Shown here: positions 42,816 through 52,477 of the stretch, piece after piece
Layout of the letters: the number at the start of each line of letters is the position of its first letter
How positions within the stretch are numbered: position 1 is the first letter of the stretch
Assembly: GCA_951812285.1 (NCBI GenBank)
Contig: OX638292.1
Coordinates: 2,379,001-2,443,000 of the forward strand
From: an uncultured Dehalococcoidia bacterium
GTDB taxonomy: Bacteria > Chloroflexota > Dehalococcoidia > Lucifugimonadales > UBA1127
Length of the DNA: 64,000 nucleotides
Direction of reading: 5' to 3'
The notes under the pieces: model-generated
Database searches by the model: none
Told to the model about the DNA's origin: nothing
What the model saw: only the letters and a program-made list of their open reading frames with translations
Made by a program: the position numbers and the translations under genes

Positions 42816-44009
42816 CTAAGAATCCGTTCCGGCGTTCAGCAACGGTTGCACCTGACGTGGAGAAACCCCTAGTATTCTTGCCGCCCTCGATGATGAGAGA
42901 GCGTCCGCCGCCATCATGCGTTTCACAAGCCTGACGATTCGCGTACCAAGTCGGTGCCGACGTACCTTATAGTAGTTGGGACCACCACTCCGGTCTCTGG
43001 CCAATTCGCGATTTCGTTGACGGTCAGCACGCCATTGTTCACGAAAAAGGTGTGCGAGGCGACGATAGGATTCTCGGTCAATCAATTGAGAGCGAAGCGC
43101 CCTGTAGGCAACCATTGAGCGGCTGACCTTGTACTCAGCGGCTACGGCACCAATCTTGGCGGCAGTAGTCTGAAAATCTTCCGAAGCTTTAGCAGCAAGG
43201 CCAGTCAGCGCGCTAGCTGGCAACAATAAGTTACCAGCAACATCGTCACAGAATCGTTCCACGTCATTGTCTTCGTAGTCTCCGCTAAGGCCAGTTTGCC
43301 CCAACAAGAGATGGACAGCTTCATGCAACAAAGTAAAGGACCAAGCGGGTCTTGCGTCTTGGTCGTTTATGACTATAAATGGGGCTATGTTGTCAGCAAT
43401 AGAAAAGCCACGAAATACTGTGGTATCAATGGCCGTCACGTAGTTTCCGAGGTCGCCTTTGAGCAGCACAAACACCCCGGAACCCTCAACCCCTCCTCGT
43501 AGCAAGTCAAAGGCAGAAGACGCGTTTGGTGCAGTCCGATAGCGTTCTGCGTCAAAACGAATCTGCATCCGCAGCGTTTCCAATACTCGTTCCGGCCCGT
43601 CCTCTAACTTGTGAATACCAATGAACGGCAGAGAATCGGCTTCGTCTTCTTCTTCCAAGACTGCGCGAACCATGCTCTGTCGTGCACGTATATCCCTCAC
43701 CAAAGCGTCCAGCAGCCCTTCAGTATGGGGGAAATGCTCATTCCGTTGAGTGCGAAAGTCTGCTCCCCTTTTAGTCTGTGCCGGCGGTTTGGAAAGGTAG
43801 AACGTAATGAGTGGACGTTTGTATTGGTTCGCCATCTTGAGAAGCTGGGGGCGTGATGGTTCCTTGTGGCCGCTTTCCATGGCCTCCAGCTTATCTTCGG
43901 CAGTTGATCTTCCACTGGAATGAAGGCCCAGTTTCTTGGCCGCCACACTCTGTGTCAGGCCGGCCGACTCACGAGCCCAAGTGAGTATTTCAGGGTTGAC
44001 CTTGGGCAT
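42816..44009 (-). CDS. XRE-HTH plus ImmA/IrrE metallopeptidase protein
   Basis: A 397-residue protein. The N-terminal XRE-like HTH (ARESAGLTQSVAAKKLGLH, about 12-30) is followed by a long helical linker and an ImmA/IrrE zinc peptidase core, H-E-A-V-H at about residues 229-233 (LLHEAVHLLLGQ), with the downstream CDDVAGNLLLP. A C-terminal DNA-binding-like region (SRAARILGVSPRQVQPLLN) resembles a second HTH. It would regulate and neutralise the adjacent DUF4411 toxin. ATG at 44009. Confidence 0.84.
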   Translation of the reverse strand: MPKVNPEILTWARESAGLTQSVAAKKLGLHSSGRSTAEDKLEAMESGHKEPSRPQLLKMANQYKRPLITFYLSKPPAQTKRGADFRTQRNEHFPHTEGLLDALVRDIRARQSMVRAVLEEEDEADSLPFIGIHKLEDGPERVLETLRMQIRFDAERYRTAPNASSAFDLLRGGVEGSGVFVLLKGDLGNYVTAIDTTVFRGFSIADNIAPFIVINDQDARPAWSFTLLHEAVHLLLGQTGLSGDYEDNDVERFCDDVAGNLLLPASALTGLAAKASEDFQTTAAKIGAVAAEYKVSRSMVAYRALRSQLIDRESYRRLAHLFREQWRADRQRNRELARDRSGGPNYYKVRRHRLGTRIVRLVKRMMAADALSSSRAARILGVSPRQVQPLLNAGTDS

Positions 44010-44274
44010 CTCCTAGTAGCTCCCCTTCGTGTCTTGGAAGTAGTCTGTGAGTCACTTGGCATCCACGGGATTCCGCAAGGCTAGGCGTTCCGATTCTAGC
44101 ACTCTGCCCCCCAACTCGTCTCATGATTCAATTGGCGTGGGGCTATCCCGAGACCCGGTCGCTACGTTTCCTCATAGCCGCTCGGTAGGCGATTAGCCAT
44201 GATTCTATCGGTTTGCTGCGAGACCCGGCCCACATACCTCGTCAGGCAAGCGTGTGGCAGCCCCCCTCGCCCCC

Positions 44275-46659
44275 CTACGCCGCCTCCACCGCGACGCTGT
44301 CCGTGCGCTCGCCGGCGACGGACCAGCCCGTCGAGAGGCCGATGACGAACCAGCCGAAGCCCAGGATGCCCGCCGCGAAGATCGTGTCGCCAATGGTGCG
44401 CAGCCAGCGGAAGACCTCCAGCACGGGCGACTGCAGGAACTCGGCCGAGCGGGCGTACCACATGCCGTGCTGCACGCTCGCCCACGTCTGCGCGAGGCCG
44501 ACGGGCAGCAGGCTCATCATCACCATCAGCATCAGCCCGACGTTCACCGTCCAGAAGGCGAACCCTATCGTGCCGCTGCGCCACTCCTTTCGCACCGTCA
44601 GCACTCGCAGGCTGAGCAGCGTCAGCCCAAGGCCGAGGTTGCCGTACACGCCGAAGAGCGCCGCGTGCGCGTGCACCGACGTCGTGTTCAGCCCCTGCAT
44701 GTAGTAGAGCGCGATGGGCGGGTTGATCAGGAAGCCGAAGAGGCCCGCGCCCACCAGGTTCCAGAACGCCGCCGCCACGAAGAAGTAGACCGGCCACTTG
44801 TAGTGGTGGATCCACGACGTCCGCCGCGTCATCGAGAGGTTGTCGTAGGCCTCGTAGCCCACCATGACCAGCGGCATCAGCTCCAGTGCGCTCATAGTCC
44901 CGCCAACGACGAGGATGATGGGCGTGGTGCCTGAAAAGTAGAGGTGGTGCAGCATGCCAAGCACGCCGCCGGAGAGGTAGAGGATGGTGCTGAACAGGAC
45001 GGCCATCGTCGCCGACCGGACGCGCACCAGCCCCAGCCGGACGAAGACGAGGGCGATGACCGTCGTCGCGAAGACCTCGAAGAAGCCCTCAACCCAGAGG
45101 TGGACGACCCACCAGCGCCAGTACTCGGCGATGGCGAGGTTGGTGTGCTGCCCCGGGATGAGGCCGGGCGAGTAGAAGAGGGCGATGGCGGCCACGGACA
45201 GCATGAAGATGCCGAGGAACTGCCGCCGCCGCGTGTTGCCCTCGGCCCGCTTCCACGCGTGGGCCAGCGGCCGGATCATCAGCACCAGCCACAGCAGCAG
45301 CCCGACGAACAGCAGCGTCTGCCAGAGCCGGCCGAGATCCAGGTACTCGTACCCCTGGTGGCCGAACCAGAAGTTGACGTTCTCGCTGAGCACCTGGTGG
45401 ATGGCGAGCGCCTGCCCGAACATCGAGCCGCCCACGACGACCACCAGCGCCACGAGCAGCACGTTGACGCCCAGCCGCTGCAGCCGCGGCTCGTGCCCGG
45501 CGACCAGCGGCGCGAGGCACAGCCCCGTCGCGAGCCACGACGTCGCGATCCAGAGCATGCCCAACTGCACGTGCCACGTCCGCGCCAGCGAGTACGGCAC
45601 AATGTCCGAGAGCGGGAAGCCGTAGAAGCCCGTGCCCTCCACGCCGTAGTGGGCGATGACGATGCCCGCGATGATCTGCCCCACGGCCAGCGCGCCCACG
45701 ACCCAGAAGTACTTGTGCGTCGCGCTCATGGACGGCGTCGGCTGGATGTCGATGAGCGGGTCCGCCGCCGGCGTGCGCACCTGGCTGCGCCAGACGTCGC
45801 GGCTGGCGGCGAAGAACCACGCCAGCCCGCCGATGCCGCCGAGCAGCAGCACGAAGCTGATGACGGAGGTGACGACCATCACCGGGGTCGCGTGGTTGCC
45901 GACGAGGTCGTCGGGCGGCCAGTTGTGCGTGTACGTTATGTCGCGGCCCGGGCGCTCTGTCACAGTCGCCCACGACGCCCAAAAGATGAAGGAGGTGAAC
46001 GCCCCCCTCCGCTCCTCGTCAGGGATGACGTTAGCGGGCATGGCGTAGTCCTCCCGGAGCTGGTGGAGCTCGGGGTCGTCGCCGAAGAGGCCCATGTAGT
46101 GCGACTGGACGGCCTCGATGGCGCGGGCCCGGTCGGCGGAGATGGTGATGACGCCCGAGTCCTCGTCGTAGGTGTTGGTGCGCAGCTCCTGCTGCAACCT
46201 CGCCTGCAGCGCGGCCGACTCCTCGGCGCCGAGGTCGTCGAAGGCGGCGCCGTGCCGGACGCGCGACCACGTCTCGGCGAGCCAGACGGCCTCGCGGTGC
46301 AGCCAGTCGGCGGTCCAGTCGGGCGCCTGGTAGGCGCCGTGGCCCCAGACGGAGCCGAGCTCCTGCCCGCCCACCGAGCGCCAGACGTCCATGCCCCGGT
46401 GGATGGTGTCGCGGTCGAAGACGAGCTGGCCGTTGGCGGTCTCGACGGCCTCGGGAACGGGCGGCGACATCTGGTAGATCTCGCCGCCGAAGTACAGCAG
46501 CGCGGCGAAGGACACGCCGACCGTCGCGATGAGCCCGATCCACAGCGCGCGCAGGCCTCGACGCGTGCGAGGCGCGCGAATGAACTGCGGCGACGATGGC
46601 CGTCCGGGGAACGCGGCGGCGTTTTCTATGGTGACCTCCCTGAAGCGGTCTTCCGGCAA
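44275..46659 (-). CDS. norB: Quinol-dependent nitric oxide reductase (qNor, NorB-like)
   Basis: A membrane haem-copper-superfamily enzyme of about 790 residues reducing NO to N2O with quinol. The N-terminal cytochrome-c-like periplasmic domain (about 40-210) contains the ITYTHNWPPDDLVGNHATP motif. The catalytic subunit has the HLWVEGFFEV His/Glu motif, the HHLYFSG pair and VHAHAALFGVYGNLG, all qNor hallmarks, plus the FLINPPIALYYMQG motif. Start is uncertain: TTG at 46659 is given, though GGGAGG is best placed for an ATA at 46629, which would be non-canonical. No accessory norC or regulator is seen. Confidence 0.88.
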   Translation of the reverse strand: MPEDRFREVTIENAAAFPGRPSSPQFIRAPRTRRGLRALWIGLIATVGVSFAALLYFGGEIYQMSPPVPEAVETANGQLVFDRDTIHRGMDVWRSVGGQELGSVWGHGAYQAPDWTADWLHREAVWLAETWSRVRHGAAFDDLGAEESAALQARLQQELRTNTYDEDSGVITISADRARAIEAVQSHYMGLFGDDPELHQLREDYAMPANVIPDEERRGAFTSFIFWASWATVTERPGRDITYTHNWPPDDLVGNHATPVMVVTSVISFVLLLGGIGGLAWFFAASRDVWRSQVRTPAADPLIDIQPTPSMSATHKYFWVVGALAVGQIIAGIVIAHYGVEGTGFYGFPLSDIVPYSLARTWHVQLGMLWIATSWLATGLCLAPLVAGHEPRLQRLGVNVLLVALVVVVGGSMFGQALAIHQVLSENVNFWFGHQGYEYLDLGRLWQTLLFVGLLLWLVLMIRPLAHAWKRAEGNTRRRQFLGIFMLSVAAIALFYSPGLIPGQHTNLAIAEYWRWWVVHLWVEGFFEVFATTVIALVFVRLGLVRVRSATMAVLFSTILYLSGGVLGMLHHLYFSGTTPIILVVGGTMSALELMPLVMVGYEAYDNLSMTRRTSWIHHYKWPVYFFVAAAFWNLVGAGLFGFLINPPIALYYMQGLNTTSVHAHAALFGVYGNLGLGLTLLSLRVLTVRKEWRSGTIGFAFWTVNVGLMLMVMMSLLPVGLAQTWASVQHGMWYARSAEFLQSPVLEVFRWLRTIGDTIFAAGILGFGWFVIGLSTGWSVAGERTDSVAVEAA

Positions 46660-46775
46660 TACCGTCGTATTGACACACAGCCTACAAAGCTGCGCGACTT
46701 GCTTCAACACCCGGCAGGTCAACGGAAATGCGCCTTCGATATCGCCGGCCCGTGGTGGACGGACCCGCAGTGCCG

Positions 46776-48254
46776 CTACACGTCGGGCAGCCGCGCAGTG
46801 TCGGCGGTGTGGCGCTGCCACAGGCGGATGCGCGCCGAGAGGTCGCGGATGCGGTCGCGCTGGCCCGGGTCGTCGAAGAGGTTGACCATCTCGTGTGGGT
46901 CGCTCCCCAGGTCGAAGAGCTCGCACTGGTCGCTGGCGCAGAGGTTCAGCTTCCAGCGGCCGGAGACGACAGAGCGCCACACCGAGTGGTTCAGCCGGTC
47001 CACCTCCCGCGTCCCCTGCGCGCGGTCGAGCCTCTCCGGGTGGACGCCGTTCCACTCCATGAACACGTCCTCGGCGAGCGGCTCCGTCCCCTCCAGGACG
47101 CCCTTGCGGCTGCGGCCGTGCAGGCGCTCCGGGATAGGCTCGCCGAGCAGGTCGAGCATGGTGGGCACCGCGTCGATGTGCGACCAGTTGCCCTCGATGC
47201 GCCTCTGCCCCCGCGAGAGACCGGGGACGTGCATGAGCAGCGGCACCCTGGCCGACTCCTCGTAGAACGAGCGCTTCTCCAGCATGCCGTGGTCGCCAAG
47301 CTGGTCGCCGTGGTCGCTGGTGAAGACGACGATGGTGTTGTCCGCGAGCCCCGCCCGCTCGATGGCGTCGATGATCCTGCCGACCATCATATCCACGAGC
47401 ATCACGCCGCCGAAGTAGTGCGCCCGCAGCGCCCGCCAGCCGGCCTCGGTGGTCACGTCCTCGCGGACGGCCGCCCACGTGGTCATGTAGCGGTCCTCAC
47501 CGGGGTCGCCGCCGTCCAGGTACTGCAGGAAGTAGTCTGCCTTGACGCGACTGAGCAGCGATGCGCCGTCGGGCCGCTTCAGGAACGCCGGGCCAACTGG
47601 CAGGCTGGCCGGGTCATACAGGTCCTTGAACGGCCCGACGTAGGGCGAGTGTGGTTCCGGGCAGCTCACGTACGCGATGAAGGGCCTGTCGCGGTTCCGC
47701 TCGATGAACTCGGCCGCGCGACCGCCGAGCCAGGGCGCCATGTGGTGCTCGGCCGGGTGGTCGATGTGGCTGTTGAGGCCGAAGGTGCGCAGCGCTCCGA
47801 TCTGCGTGTCCGGTTCGAAGCCGCTATCGAGGAGGTGCTGGTGATAGTCGCTGAGGCGCGGCGGGGTGTCGGGGCTCCAGACGCCGCCGGAGTCCTCCGT
47901 GCTAACCCAGTGCGTGAATCCGTGCTGCGCCTCGGAGCCCCGGCCCAGGTGCCACTTGCCGAAGTAGCCGCACAGGTAGTCGGACGACACCATCTCGGCG
48001 ATGGCGGGCACGTCTTCGGGCAGCGGGATGCCGTTGAGCACGGGCCCGGCGGTGTGCGGGTACAGGCCCGTCATGATGGAGGCCCGCGACGGCGTGCACA
48101 CGGTCTGGCACACGTAGGGGTTCTGGAAGACGAAGCTCCGCTCAGCGAGGGCGTTCAGGTTGGGCGACTTGATCCAGTCGTTCCCGTTGCAGGCCAGCGT
48201 GTCGTAGCGCTGCTGGTCGCTGAAGATAAAGACGAGGTTGGGCCTGTCCGCCAT
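46776..48254 (-). CDS. Sulfatase family protein (type I)
   Basis: A 492-residue sulfatase. The formylglycine motif is C53-T-P-S-R57 (in VCQTVCTPSRAS), followed by MTGLYPHTAG. The N-terminal metal-binding region is FIFSDQQRYD (D13), and later VFTSDHGDQLGDHG supplies the other metal ligands. ATG at 48254 after GGAGG. Likely releases sulfate from a sulfated carbohydrate or ester; a maturase is not in the window. No signal peptide is obvious, so it may act in the cytoplasm. The next 120 bases upstream hold a PPDK 3' remnant. Confidence 0.9.
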   Translation of the reverse strand: MADRPNLVFIFSDQQRYDTLACNGNDWIKSPNLNALAERSFVFQNPYVCQTVCTPSRASIMTGLYPHTAGPVLNGIPLPEDVPAIAEMVSSDYLCGYFGKWHLGRGSEAQHGFTHWVSTEDSGGVWSPDTPPRLSDYHQHLLDSGFEPDTQIGALRTFGLNSHIDHPAEHHMAPWLGGRAAEFIERNRDRPFIAYVSCPEPHSPYVGPFKDLYDPASLPVGPAFLKRPDGASLLSRVKADYFLQYLDGGDPGEDRYMTTWAAVREDVTTEAGWRALRAHYFGGVMLVDMMVGRIIDAIERAGLADNTIVVFTSDHGDQLGDHGMLEKRSFYEESARVPLLMHVPGLSRGQRRIEGNWSHIDAVPTMLDLLGEPIPERLHGRSRKGVLEGTEPLAEDVFMEWNGVHPERLDRAQGTREVDRLNHSVWRSVVSGRWKLNLCASDQCELFDLGSDPHEMVNLFDDPGQRDRIRDLSARIRLWQRHTADTARLPDV

Positions 48255-48326
48255 GCGCCGCCTCCTGCAGTTGACGGCGCCAGTATAGCGGAGGCGGTGG
48301 ACGGCGTCAGGGGAGGGTGTGGCTCC

Positions 48327-48446
48327 CTACCCCTCGCCGCCGCCACCGTCGTCGGCTATGAGCGCTGCGCGGGCCGGGGCCGGCCTCGCGAAGGGCACGC
48401 GGTACGGCGGGCTGCCGACGCAGTCGGGCGGCAGCGTGATTCCAGA
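48327..48446 (-). pseudogene. Remnant of the 3' end of a PPDK gene
   Basis: The minus strand reads ITLPPDCVGSPPYRVPFARP, then APARAALIADDGGGGEG-stop, closely matching the PPDK C-terminus encoded at 53995-54090 (TLPLDYVSCSPYRVPVARL...ARAALIANGGGGEG-stop). The reading frame is open but headless. It lies 72 bases upstream of the sulfatase start, and the intact PPDK gene is 5.6 kb to the right. Confidence 0.85.
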
Positions 48447-48535
48447 GAATTGGCAGCAAAATTCCTATTATTGTGTGATGCCGAAGGATTATACCCTGCA
48501 AGTTCCGCCTACAATGACTTCCAGGGAATTTCGAT

Positions 48536-51500
48536 TTGCATCGCCTTCATACCGGACATGAGACAAGGGCGCTGGCCTTGAAACTGGCTATTGCCGCGCT
48601 CGGTCTGCTGTCGCTCGTGGCCAGCGGCATCGCCCCGACCGATGTGGTGGCGCAGGCCTATTCCTGCGCCAACAGCGGGGCAGTTGCCGACCCCGGCGAT
48701 AACCCGCTGCTGGTCCAGGACTGCACGACGCTCTTCAACGCACGCGACACACTGGCCGGCGGCGCACACCTGAACTGGGCGGCAAACGTCCCGATGGAGC
48801 AGTGGGAAGGGGTCACGGTTGAAGGGTCGCCGCTGCGTGTCGTCGAGGTCCGGCTGGACAACCGGCTGCTCTCGGGCCGGATTCCGCCGGAACTGGGGAC
48901 ACTGACCGAGCTCCGTTTGCTGAGTTTTCGCATCAACCGTCTTACCGGTGAGTTTCCGGTTGAATTGAGCTCTCTCTCAGAGCTGCGATTGTTGGACATC
49001 GCGGGAAATCAACTGAGCGGCAATATTCCGCCGGAAATCGCCCGGCTCACCAGTCTCCAAGACATGGATCTCAGCGCAAACGACTTCGATGGCGCCATTC
49101 CGTGGGAACTGGGCGAGATGACCGGTCTCCGGCGCTTGATCCTGAATTCCAATGAACTCTCCGGCGGCATCCCTCTTCAATTGAGATACATGGAGAGCCT
49201 CACGGTGCTGAGTCTGAGACAGAACAACCTGACCGGCGAGATCCCTCCGGAATTGGCGGACATCCGCAACCTGGAGACGCTTTCCCTCGGCAACAACAAC
49301 CTGACGGGAACCATTCCGCCGCAGTTGGGCAATCTACGGAGTCTCTTTTCGTTGAGTCTTCAGTTCAATGAGCTGACCGGCGGCATCCCAGACAACCTGG
49401 CGCGACTCTCTGGGCTGAATGGCCTCTACCTGCGAGGCAACCAGCTGACCCGGGAAATCCCCTCCTGGATTTCGGGAATGCCCCGTTTGCAGAGCCTGGA
49501 CTTGAGCGACAATCAGTTCACAGGCTCCATCCCCGCCACTCTTGGGAGCAACCCGATTCTCAGGACTCTGTATCTCTTCAACAATGATCTTTCCGGGAGT
49601 ATTCCCGCGGAGTTGGGCAACCTCCGCGAGCTGCAGGACGTGCATCTGGAGGACAATCGGTTGAGCGGCCCCCTTCCTGCAACCCTGGGCCGGCTCCCCG
49701 AGCTGCAGGTCCTCGTCCTTGACGACAACGACCTGACGGGTGAAATCCCCCCGGAGTATGAGGGTCTCTCCACCCTGCAATTCCTGAGTCTGGAAGGCAA
49801 TCGGCTAACCGGGATCATTCCCGCCGGTCTCGGCAAGCTTGAGAACCTCGTGGGATTGAACCTGGGCAGGAACTCGCTGAACGGCATCATTCCCCCGGCG
49901 TTGTCAGGGCTCAACGACCTTCAGTTCTTGCGCCTCAACGACAATTTCCTCATCGGCAGCGTGCCGCCCGAGTTTGTCGACCTTCCGAATCTGACAGAAC
50001 TGGATCTCAATAACAATCTGCTGACCGGCTGCATGCCCTGGCTCTTGTCGCGCAATATTGACCTGGATCTCACCCACGACGGCCTGCCCGAGTGCCCTCG
50101 ACCACCACCGGTTGTGAACGAGGGCGGAACGGTCTTCATTGAGGTGTCAGACCTGCTTGAAGGCACGACCCTGGAGTACGCCATACTCAGCAACATTGGA
50201 GTCTCGGGAGCCGTCAACGGCACGGTCTGGGTTGAGGGACAACGAGTTGGCTTCAGGCATAACGGGTCGGAAACGACCGCGGCCAGCTTCACGTACACCG
50301 CACGGAGCGGCGCCGTCTCAGTCACGATGGTCGAGTCTATCGAAGTGACGCCGGTCAACGACCCTCCGGTTGCCTTCGCGGACACGGCCGAGGTTGCTGA
50401 AGGGGCTGAGGTCTCGCTGGACGCGACGGCGCTCCTGCAGAACGACTTTGACCCCGACGACACCCAGCTTCAGGTTACGTGGGTTGGGGACGCCAGCAAC
50501 GGCAGCGTCTCGCTGGACGGCGCCACCGTGACCTACGTGCACGACGGCTCGGAGACCATCGCGGCGCGATTCTCGTACGCCGCCAGTGACGGCGAGTTCA
50601 GTGACATGGCCATCGTCCAGGTCGCCGTAACGCCGGTCAACGACCCGCCGGTTGCCACCCCTGACGCTGTCGAGGTCGACGAGGGGGCGTCGGCGTCGAT
50701 TGACACCTCCCAGCTGCTGCTGAACGACACCGACGCGGAGAACGACCGTCTTCGCGTGACTGAGGTCGGCACGGGGGTCAACGGAACGGTCACCCTCGAC
50801 GGCCTCACGATTACCTACGCACACGACGGCTCTGAGACGCGGGAGGGGTCCTTCACGTACGTCGTTAGCGACGGCCAGGGCGACGGCGCCGGCATCGTGC
50901 GCCTCACCGTCAGGCCGGTCAACGACCCGCCGGCGGCCATTCCCGACAGGGAGATGGTCCATCAGGGCGAATCCGTCCACATAGCGGCGGAGACGTTGCT
51001 CGTGAATGACACCGACCCCGACAACGACACGCTGCGGGTCGAGACGGTCAGCGATCCGGTCAACGGCACCGTCTCTTTGGACGGCGTGATCATCACCTAT
51101 ACGCACGACGGGTCGGAGACGGCTGAGGGGAGCTTTACCTACTCGGTCAGTGACGGCATCACCCACGACACAACCATCGTGACCATTGCCGTGTCCGCGC
51201 GGAACAGGCCGCCGGTGTCGGCCCCGGACTCAGCCGCCGTCGAGGAGGGGGGAGCGGTCACGGTGCAGGCCGCAACGCTGCTCGAGAATGACGTGGACCC
51301 GGATGGCGACGTCCTGAGCGTGACTTCAGTGGGCGGTGCCGCCTCCGGCGTTGTCTCGCACGACGGCGCGACCGTGACCTTCGAGCACGACGGCTCTGAG
51401 TCGACCGAGGCCCGATTCGAGTACACGGTCAGCGACGGCGAAAGCGCCGTAACCCAGGTCGTGACCGTTGCCGTAACGCCGGTCAACGACCCGCCCGTAG

Positions 51501-52141
51501 CCGTTGACGACACGTTCACGATTGATGAGGGGGGCCAGATCTCGATAGAGCCGGCCCAGTTGCTGCTGAACGACACCGACGCGGAGAACGACAACCTGTA
51601 CGTCGCGGCGGCGCAGAGCCCTGTCAACGGCGCAATCTCGTTCGACGGCTCGGCGATCGTCTACACACACGACGGCTCTGAGACCACGGAGGGGGGATTT
51701 GCGTACTCCGTCAGTGACGGAATCTCGGTTGCCAACGCTGCCCTGCGCATCGCCGTGACACCGGTCAACGACCCGCCTGAAGCCGTCCCCGACACGGTTG
51801 AAGTCGACGCCGGTGGCGTCCTCTCGCTGGAGGCGTCGGCATTGCTCGCGAACGACGCCGACGCGGAGAACGCAGCGTTGCAACTCGTAGGAGTCGCCGA
51901 CGCAGTGAACGGCGCCGTCCGCTTGACGGGCACGACGGTCACCTTTGAGCACGACGGATCGGAAACCACCGAGGGGCATTTCGCGTACACGGTCAGCGAC
52001 GGCGAAGCCATCGCCGCCGCGATTGTGCGCGTCGAAGTGTCTCCGGTGAGCAGCTTCCCGCTTGGAATCGTAATCGCGTTTGCAATAGGCGCCGGCCTGC
52101 TGGTCCTGTTGGTGTTCACCTTCGCCGTGACACGGAGGTAA
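48536..52141 (+). CDS. Giant surface protein: LRR domain, seven cadherin-like repeats, C-terminal anchor
   Basis: A 1201-residue exported protein. A signal segment (KLAIAALGLLSLVASGIAP, about 16-34) is followed by a cap and about 17 plant-type leucine-rich repeats (LxxLxLxxNxLxGxIPxxLG; about residues 95-515) ending in the Cys cap CMPWLLS and LPECPRPP. Seven repeats of about 93 residues follow, each with the DGSET and VTPVNDPPV elements (about 520-1165). A C-terminal membrane helix (LGIVIAFAIGAGLLVLLVFTFA, in parts LGIVIAFAIGAG and LLVLLVFTFA) is followed by RR. Probably an adhesin. The TTG at 48536 is used; a TTG at 48578 is possible. It is bracketed by PPDK and sulfatase remnants. Confidence 0.88.
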   Translation: MHRLHTGHETRALALKLAIAALGLLSLVASGIAPTDVVAQAYSCANSGAVADPGDNPLLVQDCTTLFNARDTLAGGAHLNWAANVPMEQWEGVTVEGSPLRVVEVRLDNRLLSGRIPPELGTLTELRLLSFRINRLTGEFPVELSSLSELRLLDIAGNQLSGNIPPEIARLTSLQDMDLSANDFDGAIPWELGEMTGLRRLILNSNELSGGIPLQLRYMESLTVLSLRQNNLTGEIPPELADIRNLETLSLGNNNLTGTIPPQLGNLRSLFSLSLQFNELTGGIPDNLARLSGLNGLYLRGNQLTREIPSWISGMPRLQSLDLSDNQFTGSIPATLGSNPILRTLYLFNNDLSGSIPAELGNLRELQDVHLEDNRLSGPLPATLGRLPELQVLVLDDNDLTGEIPPEYEGLSTLQFLSLEGNRLTGIIPAGLGKLENLVGLNLGRNSLNGIIPPALSGLNDLQFLRLNDNFLIGSVPPEFVDLPNLTELDLNNNLLTGCMPWLLSRNIDLDLTHDGLPECPRPPPVVNEGGTVFIEVSDLLEGTTLEYAILSNIGVSGAVNGTVWVEGQRVGFRHNGSETTAASFTYTARSGAVSVTMVESIEVTPVNDPPVAFADTAEVAEGAEVSLDATALLQNDFDPDDTQLQVTWVGDASNGSVSLDGATVTYVHDGSETIAARFSYAASDGEFSDMAIVQVAVTPVNDPPVATPDAVEVDEGASASIDTSQLLLNDTDAENDRLRVTEVGTGVNGTVTLDGLTITYAHDGSETREGSFTYVVSDGQGDGAGIVRLTVRPVNDPPAAIPDREMVHQGESVHIAAETLLVNDTDPDNDTLRVETVSDPVNGTVSLDGVIITYTHDGSETAEGSFTYSVSDGITHDTTIVTIAVSARNRPPVSAPDSAAVEEGGAVTVQAATLLENDVDPDGDVLSVTSVGGAASGVVSHDGATVTFEHDGSESTEARFEYTVSDGESAVTQVVTVAVTPVNDPPVAVDDTFTIDEGGQISIEPAQLLLNDTDAENDNLYVAAAQSPVNGAISFDGSAIVYTHDGSETTEGGFAYSVSDGISVANAALRIAVTPVNDPPEAVPDTVEVDAGGVLSLEASALLANDADAENAALQLVGVADAVNGAVRLTGTTVTFEHDGSETTEGHFAYTVSDGEAIAAAIVRVEVSPVSSFPLGIVIAFAIGAGLLVLLVFTFAVTRR

Positions 52142-52267
52142 TACCCGCCGTAGCAGGCCAGCATAGCGTAGGGCTGCTGGTCGCCGAGGATGAAGACAAG
52201 CTTGGAACCGTACGCGATTCGGCGCCTTGACGACCAGACGGCGGCAGTGTAGCCGAGGGCGTCAGGT
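52142..52267 (-). pseudogene. Remnant of the 5' end of a sulfatase gene
   Basis: The minus strand reads SKLVFILGDQQPYAMLACYGGY, matching the sulfatase start (PNLVFIFSDQQRYDTLACNG). The homology also extends into the sulfatase upstream region (shared AG-TATAGC-like and GGCGTCAGG sequence). It begins immediately after the LRR gene stop codon. No start codon or remaining body is present. Confidence 0.82.
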
Positions 52268-52477
52268 GCGGATCTTGGCTTGATAAGCGAGGTCCCGCAA
52301 ATTGCGCCGCCAATTTCAGCTATTTAGTACCATTCAATAGTTGACACACGCAAGTAACCTGTCTAAATTGGAGCATGAAGGGTGCCAAGATTTCGCCTTC
52401 GGCAGTTTGTCATTGCCGGACGACCTGTAAAACTGGGTGATGGGAATAACCTGAGAAAAGGTGACAAGCACTGAACG
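52268..52477. other. AT-richer spacer without recognised feature
   Basis: A 210-bp stretch before the first EGR-repeat gene. No open reading frame, hairpin repeat or clear promoter pair was found. Confidence 0.5.
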
